Below, piece after piece: positions 11,701-23,242 of a stretch of DNA of 64,000 bases. The stretch covers positions 3,348,001 through 3,412,000 of the forward strand of contig NC_077224.1 in NCBI RefSeq assembly GCF_024763615.1, read 5' to 3'. Each line of letters opens with the position of its first letter. The stretch's first letter is position 1. Below the pieces are notes generated by a model. That model worked only from the letters and a program-made list of their open reading frames with translations, searched no databases and was not told the origin of the DNA. The DNA comes from Phlebotomus papatasi (taxonomy: Eukaryota > Arthropoda > Insecta > Diptera > Psychodidae). A program made the translations under genes and the position numbers.

Positions 11701-12325
11701 ACTCGTGTCAGGACCTATTGACACCCTACTCTGTACCATGTGGAATACGAAATTTGAACATTTATCCTTATCGAAAAACGAAGATTAATGAAAAAACGCC
11801 ATATTAGGGTGGAGTAACCACTTATCGCCACTTTTAGGAAAAAGTGAAATTAATTGTATTATAACTTTTGACCCCTTATTATCAGATAACTCAAATTTGA
11901 CACAAAGCTACTAAGATATATTGGCTCTAGATTCGTCAAAACAATTGTTTTTTTTACCACCTTTCGTCAGTTCTGTAACCACTTCTCGACACCCACTTGA
12001 AAAGGTTCAAACTTGATTATTTTGTTATTACTCACATTAAATGATTTTTCTTCACTTTCATTTGAGAAACCAAATTATTAGACTATTGCCACTATTGCAG
12101 AAAGTAAACAAAGTAGATTTGACAACTGAGAATCTATGAAGTGAAGTTAGCATCGCCTATTGAAAAGCTATGGCGACAGGTGGTGAATCACTTTTAGAAT
12201 ATTACCACTTTTCGCCATGGCTCATTTTTCCATAAAAATTATATAAAATGAAATATTAACTAATTAAATACAAATTTTATGTATTCGTCGAATGTAATTA
12301 AATGTTCAATAGACAAATTATTGAT

Positions 12326-12562
12326 TCAAAATCGGAAATTTTTTTCGATAAAAGTTTCATGACACTTACTATATTTGCACAGAATTCTATATCTAGAAGG
12401 GAAATGCCTTAAGAACTCCCATACAAAATGTGTCGTATGAAATAACGAACCAAAAATCTTAAACATGATAAGAGCGCCATCTGATTTCCACTTTTTGTGT
12501 GTTGGCATACTAGCGCCATCTGTTAATCGGACAGCTTCACCAGGCTTGCCTTCCTCTGCCAT
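12326..12562 (-). other. Short coding-like frame, unknown
   Basis: A 78-codon frame on the minus strand starts at 12562 in a plausible context (AAAATGG) and begins MAEEGKPGEAVRLTDGASMP. The first 33 residues look protein-like, but the later part is low-quality. The minus strand contains AGATGGCGC twice here. It lies back to back with the transcript-like segment downstream of 12600. I do not recognise a family; it may be a first exon, a captured fragment or chance. Confidence 0.2.
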
Positions 12563-12842
12563 TTTAGATTACTTGGTTATGAAGCATTTTGCGTGTTTTC
12601 CAAAGAGTAAAGTCGTGGTAAAAATCAAAATAAACAATTAATTAAAGTTTTTAAAGACAATATCAGTGTGAAGTGAACTGTGGAGGGTTGCTGGCTGGAG
12701 TAGAAGACAAACTGAGGCGTATTCGTGGCTAGAGAATGAGTTTATTTTTGCAATTTTAATTTCCTTATGGATCAGCTGAGACCTCAAGATTGAATACATC
12801 TAAAGAGAAAGAATCGCAAACTTTTTGATGAGTCGAAGATAA

Positions 12843-13161
12843 GAGACTAGAGAACTTGTGGAAGGCATTTTGCCCAAGAAGCCCAAGAAGATTACCTTCT
12901 CGAATGCATCTATCCGGAAGTTTTTGAAGTCAAGTGACAAGTTCCCGGAACGGAATTTCAACAGTTCCAGAAGTCTCAATTAAAGCAAATCGAGATCAAG
13001 AGACCGTGACAGACAGAAAAACCGTGATAGACAGACTTGAGGAGATCCTGAGAAGAACACCAGATGCCCATATGAGATTTCTATTTTCCTGATCGTTCCT
13101 GTTGTAACAATGCCAGCTGCTCCATATATCCAATGTTCAAACATTATTCCTTGAGAATAAA
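12843..13161 (+). pseudogene. Transcript-like degenerate coding segment
   Basis: One frame reads ETRELVEGILPKKPKKITFS, a stop at 12981, then SKSRSRDRDRQKNRDRQT, a stop at 13038, and a further 37 codons to a TGA at 13152. AATAAA follows at 13156-13161. A second frame is also open for 54 codons and contains VTDRKTVIDRLEEILRRTPD. The balanced codon composition differs from the AT-rich surroundings. The Arg/Ser-rich stretch resembles SR-type proteins only in composition. It may be a decayed transcript copy or captured gene fragment; overlapping frames prevent a confident assignment. Confidence 0.25.
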
Positions 13162-13840
13162 GATGATAACAACCTATCCTATATCATCTGGTAGTTTCGG
13201 TATTTCGAACATACTTGAAAATTAGCCTTAAATTCCTTGAACTTAAACCACACTGGAATGTAATGGTAATTTTTCACTTTTTATCTCAAATTTATTAAAA
13301 CGTCCACCATTTATTCAAAATTTCCTCACTTAACCATAAAAAAAAGATTTTATCCCGTCAATATTACACAAACTCTTTTAGCAAATCGTACACACTTTCC
13401 TAATTGTTAATAAATTATTTAAAAAAAAAATTGTTTTGAAGCAAAATAAAAATATTAATTACCGAATTACCGCAAGCAAGACGCGCCAAGTCTGAATATT
13501 TCCCCAACTTGCCACTAGATGTAGACAGTGGAGGAATTCATTTTTCTCGCCACCGGGGGGTTTCCAATCGATCTTGAACTAATGCTTTTAAATAACTCCA
13601 ACACCGATCTACCTTCTAGTTCTTTGTATATTTGCTAAGAAATATTGGATTCGATGCACTTACTTAAAATGTTCCTCTAAAAAATGCTCAAACATTTATA
13701 TTCAAAACAAAAAATTAGTGTTTTTCGACTCTATACGTAGCAGCAATAAAAATACAAGTACCTTTGAGGCTCATTTATTTCATAAATCGTGAAAAATAGC
13801 GATTTCAGTATACGTGGCGAGAAGTGGTGATTCCAGCCTA

Positions 13841-14071
13841 TATTTCACAAAATGGAATTTTTGTTTTAAGAAATAAGAGAAAAATTGAAACATTCAAAAG
13901 CTACCGCATTCAAAGGTAGACCACTTTCCCCTATTGCTTTTAAAACTATTTTGGAGGATTTTTTGAGTCTTCTTTGAATCGATTCAAATCGGTTGGGAAC
14001 CGGAAAATGGTAATGATGCGAAAACACTCTTGAGGTATAGCATCGAAAGGCCTCTATAGTCTACACATTGA
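13841..14071. other. Non-coding spacer
   Basis: AT-rich sequence between two TIR elements. I see no gene, RNA or clear repeat in it. Confidence 0.5.
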
Positions 14072-14807
14072 GCCTAAACAGAAGTAGATTTTGATTCTCC
14101 AATAGTGTCTTGGATAAAAGGTAAATGGAACTCTCTTTGCACAAAAAGTCGTTAAAGTTCGAAGAATTCAAATTCAACTTCGAACTTTCATACTAAAATT
14201 TCGAACTACGTGGGGAAAATTTATCAAATATCACACTAAAAAGCTGGCAAAAGAGTTACTCAGTGATTATGGAGTGATTAAATACTGGAGCAAGAACAGT
14301 AAACGTCGTTGTTCTGTTTTTTTCCTCACAACAATGTGAAGATCGTCACATTTTGACACTTGAGCACTTCGAAATTCGAACAGGATGTATCTCAGCCACC
14401 TTGCGGAATTATCTAAAAGTAAGAAAGTCTCTTTTTTGGATCTTCAAATAGATTTTCTATTTTTTTAAAAAATCTACTTCTGTACGGAAAGATTAGGAGT
14501 AATTTTAATCAAAAATTGCTGTTTTGAAGGAAATTGCCTGCATTGCTGTAGGTGGAAACGTCAGAATTCTGTCAAAAGTGCAATTTTTGACGACAATTGC
14601 TCCCAATGTGGAGACGCTTTAAGTCACGAGTTCGAGCACTTCGCAAAGCCTGGGACGCTTTGCTACCCCTTATGATTTCATGAGATTTACTCTTTCGAAA
14701 TTGAATTTGAATTCTTCGAACTTCAATGACTTTTTGTGCAAATAGAGTCCCATTTACCTTTTATCCAAGACACCTATTGGAGAATCAAAATCTACTTCTG
14801 TTTGGGC
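14072..14807. mobile_element. Family J element with ~110-bp TIRs, 736 bp
   Basis: The left arm (14072-14186) includes AATAGTGTCTTGGATAAAAG, GTAAATGGAACTC, CACAAAAAGTCG and GTTCGAAGAATTCAAATTC. The right arm (about 14690-14807) is its inverse and ends TCAAAATCTACTTCTGTTTG. TIR length and identity make the element clear. A half copy is at 17120-17285. The interior contains the short dispersed repeat also found at 224-277 and no transposase frame. Confidence 0.85.
14622..14672 (+). repeat. Short dispersed repeat
   Basis: AGTCACGAGTTCGAGCACTT and then CGCAAAGCCTGGGACGCTTT match 224-277. It sits inside the family J element just before the right arm. Confidence 0.6.
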
Positions 14808-14811
14808 TTTT

Positions 14812-14842
14812 GATCTAAAAGGTGTGTTCGTGGCATTACCAA
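14812..14842 (-). mobile_element. Family D end fragment
   Basis: GATCTAAAAGGTGTGTTCGT then GGCATTACC resembles the right end of family D copies such as the one at 57191-57454. Only this end is present. Confidence 0.5.
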
Positions 14843-14857
14843 CAAAACTCAATTGAC

Positions 14858-14950
14858 AATCGAATTTGCATGCATTATTAGTTGCCAGTACTCCAAGGTT
14901 ACCTGTATTGAACCTCAGCTAGCATAAGCTCATCTAGGCTTGTTAGTGGT
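14858..14950 (+). mobile_element. Family E right-end fragment
   Basis: ATCGAATTTGCATGCATTAT and, later, CCTCAGCTAGCATAAGCTCA align with the right end of family E copy A (AATCGAATTTGCATGCACTC ... CTCACCTACATAAGCCGG, 8641-8700) and with the MITE at 23243-23418. This is a truncated right end. Confidence 0.55.
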
Positions 14951-16658
14951 TTTTATATTGTTTTAAATTTCCAAATAAATTCAAATCTTGTTATGAACTG
15001 CAACATTAAACTCAAAATTAATAAACAAGATCGTTTTAGTGCAGGAAAAGTAATGTCTTTCCTTGTTCTTCACCATTAATTTTGACATTTAAAGTAGTTA
15101 TTTTCAATTCTCTGTAAATGTAAAAATAATTTTAATATTGAATCTTATCTTGAGAGGTTTTTACTACATGATATATTCCCATATATAATCAAATTAATTA
15201 TAACATTTTGTAGGAATTGCAGTGAGTTTGCATCATTTTGATAACAATCTCCTGTTCTGTTCATATTGAGTTTGAGAATGAATACAAATGCGAAAGTTTT
15301 CTTCTAATGATATGCAAATCTTGCATGACAGACGCAGTCATAATATGAGTTATCCTCCTTCCAGTTAAGTGACTTGGGAGCTGAAACTTTTAAGTGCAGA
15401 GGGAAGGCTAAGAAACTCCCAGTAGTGGTCAGGTGAAGAATAATGAGGACAATTGAGTGTAGAGAGCAATTTGTTCTTCTCTAATTAATAAAAATTTTGC
15501 ACTTGAATCTCCTGGTAAACTATAAAAAGCACATTAGCGTATTGTTTGTTGGAAATGCTTTTCTTTCTTTTTTTTGTTGTTTTCTTCTTCTTTGATGGGT
15601 GTTCAGTTGTTTTGAATAAATTCACATGCAGACAATTTATATTGCCATTTGACGTACTATTTTCCGTTTCTTTCTCTCACATCCAATTTCACCATTGGAT
15701 ATTATTATTGGAAAATAAGACGGTGGAGATTGCTAAAGAAGTTCCGAGGAAGAAGTGGCGGATGGCATAAAAAAAAAAGCGTCCAAGAGATGGTGAATGA
15801 AATAATAAGTTACACATTGGGAGTTGTAGAAGAGTTAGTGGTTGGAATTATGCGATGGGTTGGGTTTTATGTGAGCAGTTAATATAATTATAAGTGCAAT
15901 AAGTTGAGTGTTGCTGCTAGTTTGAGTTGTAATTGGCTGTAGAAATATGTGTGATACAATCCCCTTCATTTTCCAACTTGGCAATAGAGGTTTGGTGGAG
16001 ACCCAGTGCAACAATAACAACAAGAAGAAAAAAATGAGGCACATCTCACTTTAAACGATTATCTCATTCAATGTAATACACATATTTAAAATTTATTAAC
16101 TACCGGCAATTTGTAAGGGAATAAAATTAAATTATTATATCTTAAGAATGTTGCCATACCAATTTGCGGTTCAAAAGGGATTCTACTCTTTTTTTTTCTT
16201 TAATCTACTTGTTTTGGCGTGCTCTCAATTTTTCAGGCTCAGAGAAGTGGTATAAGTTGGATAATTTTATTGGAATGGAATTTACAACTGCAATGTCTTG
16301 AAAAATATCTCTATCAAATTAACAACTTTTTGTGCTAATCGTTCTCCTCTTTATTCAATTTAGCTGTTCCCCTTAATAAAATGCCGAGGATAAAGGGAAT
16401 GACACAAAAATAACAAGCACGAAAACGTTAAACATTATTCCTTGCAGAAGGCATTATAGAGCTATTACGTTTGGAGAAAAACATTTAAATATAAAGGAAT
16501 TCGTGGTTTTGGCAAGGTTTCCATTTCGTTATTTTTATGTTTACTAGCTTACAACTCATTCAAAAAATTCATAGTTCTCGAATTTGTTCACCGGTTAAAA
16601 TCGGTTAAAGTCTCCTTGAAAAATAACTTCAATGATCTAAATAAAAAGAACTATTGGC
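14951..16658. other. Unique stretch, no gene recognised
   Basis: Less repetitive DNA. Open frames at 15546-15882 begin with low-complexity Phe-rich sequence and show no domain. A short fragment GTGGTATAAGTTGGATAA near 16249 resembles the end of family C. No gene is supported. Confidence 0.4.
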
Positions 16659-17093
16659 TCCGTTCAGTAATAAACTTTCGAAGAGACAAAGCCACTCCAA
16701 AGCCAAGCCAAACCCATTCGAAAATCTACCGGAAGCCTAAAGTGCAAGTTCACGTACTCACCGCTTTAGCGCTGATTGTTCTACCATTTCGAATTTCGAT
16801 ATTCTTGACACTTCAATCGTCAACAATGTCAAAAACAGTGTGCAAGTTTGCTGCAAAAAGTGAATTTTTGTATAGTTTTGTGGAAATTCAGGATGGCAGA
16901 ACGTCTTAATTGCACTTTCACTCAAAGAGATGTCCTTTTTAGGAACTTGCTCATTTTTGTGTAACTCGTCGGTTTAAACGTTCGAACTTCCAACGGGTTT
17001 TTAGGTAAGTTCTCCTTGATATACCTTCGAATCGGTAAAGGAAAAACCTCTACCGGAGAGAGCTCTCAAATCGGGAAGGTTATTACTGAACGA
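16659..17093. mobile_element. Family G TIR element, ~435 bp
   Basis: The left end CGTTCAGTAATAAACTTTCG then AAGAGACAAAG is mirrored at the right by GGGAAGGTTATTACTGAACG, with CTACCGG present near each end. Solo or decayed ends of the same family occur at 4306-4390, 5876-5950 and 61340-61424. The interior frame (from 16616) shows no transposase motif. Confidence 0.65.
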
Positions 17094-17119
17094 TAGGATT
17101 CAGTGATGATTCTAATGGT

Positions 17120-17285
17120 CTTAAACACAAGTAGGTTTTGATTCTCCAATAGTGTCTTGGATAAAAGGTAAATGGAACTCTATTTGCACAAAAAGTCGTT
17201 GAAGTTCGAAGAATTCAAATTCAATTTCAAATTTTCGAATTACTCAGTGATTATGTAGTGATTAAATCCCAAGCGCCATTTATCG
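17120..17285 (+). mobile_element. Family J half copy
   Basis: AAACACAAGTAGGTTTTGAT, AATAGTGTCTTGGATAAAAG and ACTCAGTGATTATGTAGTGA match the left arm and first interior part of the element at 14072-14807. The right arm is missing. Confidence 0.7.
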
Positions 17286-17432
17286 CTATAAATGAGTAGA
17301 AATGTATGATATCTGTACGAAAATAATGGCAGATTTTACAAATTTCTTCTATATAACCGCATAAAAGAGGTCCATATTCTGGTGAATGGGGAATTTTTAC
17401 ATCCGAAATATAACAATTTTTCATATTAGAAG

Positions 17433-17651
17433 TAGGGTGGAGTCTACACTTATGGATGTCATACACTTATAGACAGCGTGCAAAAATCTTACGTTCTTAT
17501 GTAAAACACATTTCGAAAAGTTATAAAATTATTAGTTTATGATTTAATTAATATTTTTTTTGATTTTTGGAAATCTGTTTAACGTAAAAACTTAAGATTT
17601 TTGTGTTCTCGATAAGTGTGTATAACATCCATAAGTGTAGACTCCACCCTA
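17433..17651. mobile_element. MITE, 219 bp
   Basis: The left end TAGGGTGGAGTCTACACTTA then TGGATGTCATACACTTAT is inverted at 17611-17650, which reads ATAAGTGTGTATAACATCCA and then TAAGTGTAGACTCCACCCTA. TIRs are about 38 bp. No coding capacity. Confidence 0.85.
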
Positions 17652-19018
17652 AGCACGTTATCTTGTACGGTAAAATGCATCGATTATGACTTAATAAAAT
17701 ATAGTCATTATAGCTATACAATATCAATTTTATAACTACTGATCGCAGAATTGTCATTTCTTTTGCATTTTCATTTAAAACTTGCTCAAATATTTTTCTT
17801 AAATGAATAATTATTTATCCCCTACGATTTAGTCAGATTTTCTGTGCTTCGTTCACATTTTTTTGCTTATGAAGATTTTATGCAATGACTGTTCATTGCC
17901 GACCTGAAATTCTCAAGGGAAAGCTGGTAAATTAAAGAAAAGAAAATTGAATAAGTTTATTGCCCTTTCCATCATATCATTGAAAAACTTAAGGATATCA
18001 GATTTTTATTGCTTGTATTGGCAGAATACATTATTTTAAGAACAATTCTGAACAAATATCGAGGCTCATCAATGTTTTGTGCATAATTTTACATTAAATT
18101 GTGTTTAGCGCCACCAATTTCCTGGTAATTTTCCACGCCATAATCTTCTTTTTTTCCGATAAAATAAAATTAAGATGTTATAACCTGAATAAATAAAAAA
18201 TATAGAAGAAAACATAACTTGACATATTTTTGTGATTTTATTTACATTATGTCGTACATTATATTCACATTACAGATTCCTTCTAACAATTATGTTACTG
18301 CACGTGCACAGTAAACACTTCAATTTTATGCTTTTTATGAAAATTTTCTGCATTCTGGGCACTGTTTCTGCAATTTAGTTTCACGTTAGAAGATCAGGAA
18401 GCTGTCCTAATTTTTACAATTTGGATACACTGCAATTAAATAAAGAAAATGTTAACTCTCACGAACCAAGTATTAATTCATAATTTTTCCATCAATTACA
18501 CTCACTTTTTCAAATTTTATCCCTTCTATCTATGTGCTCGACTCCAATGCAAACGTTGATGCACTTCAAGGCTTTAATCTATGTTCAACATCACTTTTTT
18601 TCAAAAATTTTCATTGGAATATGAATCTCTGCTTAGTAAACAAAGCAGAATTTGACAATCTGTAACGCCATATAAAAAGAACACAAGTTGTATATAACTT
18701 GTCTCTTTTACGGAACAAATGTAACTAAAAAATATCAAAACGTACGTGAACGTATTACGTTCACGTAATACAGTTTCACGACATTATGTGAACATAACAG
18801 CAAGAATATGTAAGATAAATATACTTTCGATGTTTTTGACACAGTTTTATACATTTTCACTCAAAAATAGATTATATTATGACTTGTTTATAAATCTAAA
18901 AATATTTAGTCGTAATTTTAAGGGAAAATACCAATATATTAACCGAAATTTATCAAATAAGATGTATTTATTCATATTAATAGAAAATAACTGATGTTTT
19001 CTATACAATTTTTAGTGT
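17652..19018. other. AT-rich stretch, no gene recognised
   Basis: No convincing gene. The notable features are a perfect small palindrome at 18743-18767 and a TATATAA-type cluster near 18660-18700. Confidence 0.45.
18743..18767. repeat. Perfect 11-bp inverted repeat
   Basis: TACGTGAACGT, spacer ATT, ACGTTCACGTA. The arms are exact complements. Each arm contains ACGTG/CACGT cores of the type bound by bHLH or bZIP factors, but binding is only a possibility. Confidence 0.85.
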
Positions 19019-19057
19019 AGGGGAAACTGGGGCACCACCAAACACGGGGTAGCACCA
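19019..19057 (+). mobile_element. Solo family H end
   Basis: TAGGGGAAACTGGGGCACCA then AACACGGGGTAGCACC matches the ends of the MITE at 48525-48727. Its partner is not seen; the tRNA-like SINE begins immediately after. Confidence 0.6.
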
Positions 19058-19286
19058 AGGGGACCCGTGATGCAATTGGTAAGAGCGTTTGGCTCTTGGG
19101 CGGTGTGACCTCTGGCTCGACTATCACAGTTGTGAGTTCGAGTCCCGCCCGGCGCAAATGATTGAAGTGTCTGCATGGACATTTTACAAGAAACATTGTA
19201 AACTGAATAATAAATTTCTAAACTGAAAAATGTACAAAATAGCAATAAAAACCCGGTATATCGAAATAAATAAAATAATAATAATA
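19058..19286 (+). mobile_element. tRNA-derived SINE
   Basis: An A-box-like TGATGCAATTGG (19068-19079) is followed about 65 bp later by a B-box-like GTTCGAGTCC (19135-19144), the internal RNA polymerase III promoter arrangement. The head is GC-richer than its surroundings. A tRNA-unrelated body and an AAATAAATAAAATAATAAT tail follow. A functional tRNA is unlikely because the 5' and 3' ends do not form an acceptor stem and the A-to-B spacing is long. Related copies were not seen elsewhere here. Confidence 0.65.
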
Positions 19287-19520
19287 TTCTGCTAGATCAT
19301 ATTAATTCAATTCCATATATAATTTCAGTTCTGTTGATGTTTGGGTAGTGTCTTCCGCTGGCTTACCACAATCCTGACCATAAAAGAAATTGTAAAAAAA
19401 AACCAAATCCCTCACCTCAAATCTCAACACTATACCGATTAATAACGCTAGTTGGCTTGCCTATGGGACACTCTGCTCTTGGTTCCCACTTAAAAGAAAT
19501 AGGCATCAGCACAACGTTTG

Positions 19521-19947
19521 TTAAGCCTTTAACGACGAGACAGTTTTCGCTGATCGAAAATCAGCTATAAAAATGAACTCGATAAACAGAACTTGTAAAA
19601 CGTCTTACATCTAAACTTCGAGAAGCAAACCGAGTCTGATTTGGTGTATTTTTTGCCTCTATGGACGATTGTAGTTTCCTTTTCTAAAACGGTTTTGCTT
19701 AAAAAACCTATAAGTATAAAAAATAATTAAAATGAGTTTTCAATATGAGAATTTAAAATTTGTCATTTTTTAGGTTAAATATTTATCATATAGCTAATAG
19801 GTGGAGACTTGCAAAAAATATTCTAGATTCTTTCAATCTTCTACTTTGCAATTACATATAAATACAAGAAAAAAATAACTTTAGGTAGTCAGGGAAAATT
19901 ATTTTCTTTATGGGACACCGGTGTTCCAATCGTCCTTAAAGGGTTAA
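19521..19947. mobile_element. Family F piggyBac-like MITE, intact
   Basis: TTAA (19521-19524) then GCCTTTAACGACGAGAC opens the element. It closes with CGTCCTTAAAGGG and TTAA (19944-19947). A second copy, at 34978-37585, has TTAA on both sides and the ends CCCTTTAACGACGAGAC and CGTCCTTAAAGGG. CCC/GGG termini inside a TTAA duplication are the piggyBac hallmark. The 419-bp interior is non-coding, so it would need a transposase supplied elsewhere. Confidence 0.8.
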
Positions 19948-20489
19948 AAGAATTTGGCCTTCCAGCAGGAGCAGTTTGGGACATGCATTATCGTTTTTCT
20001 TATGCAAGTATGGGGTTATCAGTCCCATGCCCCGTGGAATCAAATACAGTGAAGTTCACTTGATCCACTTCGAACACCTGTAATACCAAAAAAAATTCTG
20101 GTGACCTTAAGGGGATTCGAATCCAAAATACTTGTATCATAGAGCGAGTACTCTACCACTCGACCCATTTTAGTGCTTTACTTGTACGTATGCAAGTACC
20201 AATTTTTTTACACGTGTTCTAAAACAATTCATTGCTATTCATCTAGACTATTTGCAAGTAAAGACAAGTAATAAATGCATGATAAAACATTTTTATTTGC
20301 GATATGCGAGTAAAAAGCTGTATTTGACCAATAACTTTATATTTACTAAAAATCTTAATTTTGTGTACTAAATTTTGTGCATGTTTAGAAGTGTTTTAGT
20401 TCAGTTTTTCCAGTTTTTCTTATATTTCCGTAAACTGATAGATAAATAAACTGATTTTCAGTGAAATATTTATTATTACTTTATGGCAT

Positions 20490-20935
20490 TGAATAAACGA
20501 GCAGTAAAAAGTGAAATTTGGTTAGCAAAAAATTCGAAATGATCAGTGAAAAATAAAAAAATGGTCAGTAAAAAATAAAAAAAGGACAGCAAATAGTTTA
20601 AAAAGATCAGTAAAAAAATAAACAAGAGCAGTACTTTATTAAAAGCGGTCAGTAAAAAATGAAAAGTGGTAAGCATTTTTTACTGCTCCTTTTTAATTTT
20701 GTGCTGACCATATTTTCTTTATACTGACTATTTTTAATTTTTTGCTGATTAATTTTTAATTTTTTACTGATCAACTCGAATATATCTACTGATCATTTCG
20801 AAGTTTTTACTGACCAAATTTAACTTTTCACTGACAAAATTGAAAGTTTTTGCTGATTATTTCGAATTATTTGCTGATCAAATTTGATTTTCTGCTGACC
20901 ACTTTTAACTTTTTACTGACCATTTGTTTTTTGCC
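20490..20935. repeat. Two-orientation ~20-bp minisatellite
   Basis: From about 20500 to 20670 the + strand repeats GGTCAGTAAAAAATAAAA-type units. From about 20675 to 20935 it repeats the inverse, TTTTTACTGACCA-type units. The halves form a large imperfect inverted repeat. Related arrays in one orientation are at 45415-45680 and 56355-57535. Confidence 0.75.
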
Positions 20936-22206
20936 TCACTTTATGGATTCGCACAATTTAATAAAATTTTCGGTCATGATTGTAGGTTAGTTAATCGAAA
21001 ACTTTTAGTACAAGGAGATTTTCCTATTTTTAGACTGTACTATTTTTTCCCCAAAAGAGCAAGAAATCTCCCCAATTATTTTTCCAATTTCCAATAATCC
21101 CCCAAAGCCTGAGGCTGATGGAGAAATATTTCCTTTTTATGGCAGGAATGAAAAGTTCAAATGTTAATCCTTCGTTTAACGTCAATCCCATGAGAGATGC
21201 GTATTTAATAGTTTTCCATTTAACTCTTTTCCTCGAGTCTGCAGATGAAGCTTTCACTCCTACTGAGATGGAGCTTCTCTCTCTCCGAAGCTTCCTCGAG
21301 AGCTTCTCATTTTTTCTTTGATGCCCCTCTTCTACGACGCGCAATGTTCTTCTGGAAGCTTCGGCTGAGGGGTGGAAAATCCCGACACTTTCCCCATAAA
21401 CAAAAACCCCATCGGATGGCAAGGCATGCAATTCTCAGGAATGTTTCTGTCTCACTTCTCTGGAAGGCCTGGTGTTCCTTGTCCTTCCTGGGTTCGACCT
21501 TGTATGGGAATTTTCGTAAGGGAGGGTGTTCGAGGGGGGAAAATTGTGGAAAATGGAAACCGACAGTTGGAGCTAAAAATGACGACAGGACATGCAGAAG
21601 CAGAAAAGCAGGAGGAAAATGTTTTTGGTGGGATTGGGGAGGTGAATCTACGGGGGATGGGTGGCCAGAAATTCGGAAAGCTTTTGGAATAAGACCAGGA
21701 GAGGACAAGGGAAAACTTCAAGAGAGAACAAAGACCTGTCTTGTGTGTCCTCTCGATGCCCCAATACGGTCCTGGTACGGCTTGAGGGAGTCAGTGTGAT
21801 GGAATAAATGTAAAATGCACAAACCCCAAAAACAGAAGGGGGTTTACTGAAAAGGTGGTTTGGGGGGGTGTAGAGCATGAAGTGGCAGAAATACAGAACG
21901 GATATACGACCTCCTTCGAAAATACGGTGTGTGGGAGTCATCAAGAAGGGGACTGTTGGGGTGGGTCGATAGGGGATTTGAGTATCCTAGCCACACTCTG
22001 AATTCTCCCAGCACTTCCACATGATTGCACTTTTCGTGAATTCCAAGGAAATTGCTCTTCATCAAGAAATGAATTTTTGGGTATTTATTAATTCATTTTT
22101 GAAAGTGATACCTCAAGAAACTTGATCAGATATGCTCAATTAATTTACAATATTCATCAAGAAGATCTTCCTATCTGTGACTGATTTTATCAAATAGACA
22201 CGCACC
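20936..22206. other. Unique GC-richer island
   Basis: The 21020-22080 segment is less AT-rich and free of the window's repeats. Long open frames exist in several phases on both strands (for example 21245-21799), but their translations show no domain and mutually overlap, as expected from composition. It may be conserved regulatory or exonic sequence; not decidable here. Confidence 0.35.
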
Positions 22207-23227
22207 ACCCAGCTAACACAAGGTAAGCTGTTACTAAGTCCTTAATAAGTCCTTATTAAGTACTTAATTAAGGATTTTTTTAGCGAAGGTAGTGACATCT
22301 GGTGGCAAAAAGTGGAAACGGGAATACAGAATGCGACGGACAGGTGCAAATCATTGAATAGAAAGAGATGTGACACATTGACATTTCAGAAAAACATAAC
22401 CACAAAATGTTATTATACACATGGAATGCCTTTATGCTAATTAGGCGAAAGTGCACTTTTGATTTTTTTCAGAAATAAAAAAAATATGAAGAATTAAAAA
22501 TATATGTTTTATATTCATTGGGGAACTGCTTAAAAGGCGCTTAGTTGAAAGTCCTTACTTAAGTACTTAGTAAAAATACCTTTCATATTCTTAATAAGGG
22601 AAGAGTACCAGCGATCGGCAGTGTTCCTCGGATCGTCAGGTTATTACAATATTGTTGCACCAATTCAAATGAATTTTTAAAAATTATTAGTAACTTTTTA
22701 CTATTTTACTCTTAAAAGAATTCAGCACATTAGCTCAGATTTTATTTATAAATCCAATTTTTCGTGAGACACTTAATCCCATTCGTGACGATCCGAGGTA
22801 CAGAGTACTAGTTGAAATTACGCCTATGTCTTATTAAAGTATTGTAAATAATTAAAATTCAAATGTACATATATAGTTAAGTGGATAACTAATATACCGA
22901 TTTGCATAAACAAAAATACCAAATAGTATTTTGTGGCTTATATTTTCAAATAAATATCGAGCATGTCTCTTAACATTCCGCTCCGGGGTGTTCTTCCCTT
23001 ACAATCTACTTAATTAAGAACTTCGACAAAGACCTTAATTAAGTACTTAGTGTTAAGGCCGAGCCATGCCATATTAGTTTCACTACTCGCCACAAAGCGC
23101 TGACGTTTGTGTCATTTTCATATATTATATTTTTTAAGTAGTTGAATATTCTGCAACTCCTTTAAATTAAGACATTGAGTTAAGAACTTATTAATTACTT
23201 AATAAGTACGTAATGTGTTAGCCGGGC
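22207..23227. mobile_element. TIR element with nested MITE, ~1.0 kb
   Basis: The left end CCCAGCTAACACA and right end TGTGTTAGCCGGG are inverse, flanking AT-rich sequence with repeated TTAAGTACTTA-like palindromes near both ends. The element is interrupted by another MITE at 22604-23001. No transposase frame. Confidence 0.6.
22604..23001. mobile_element. Nested MITE, ~0.4 kb
   Basis: The left end TAAGGGAAGAGTACC and right end GGTGTTCTTCCCTTA are imperfect inverse. Internally CCTCGGATCGTCA (about 22627) pairs with TGACGATCCGAGG (about 22786), another inverted repeat. It may be one MITE or a MITE with a partial second copy. Confidence 0.5.
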
Positions 23228-23242
23228 AATAGCCTTAAAAAT

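Larger units (their letters stand above)
11805..13840. mobile_element. Possible ~2-kb TIR element
   Basis: The left end TAGGGTGGAGTAACCACTTA then TCGCCAC is mirrored at 13813-13840 by GTGGCGAGAAGTGGTGATTC then CAGCCTA, about 22 of 26 positions matching. Additional internal copies of the CCACTT.TCGCCA motif occur near 11977, 12171 and 12203, so this may be several smaller elements. It encloses the coding-like region 12326-13161. Confidence 0.5.

Noticed and set aside
19058..19145. Functional tRNA gene
   Set aside because: A- and B-box-like motifs are present, but no acceptor stem can be formed, the spacing is long, and an AT-rich tailed body follows, which fits a SINE.
21030..21944. Overlapping frames of 89-184 residues
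   Set aside because: Multiple phases on both strands are open simultaneously, so length alone is not evidence; no motif was recognised.
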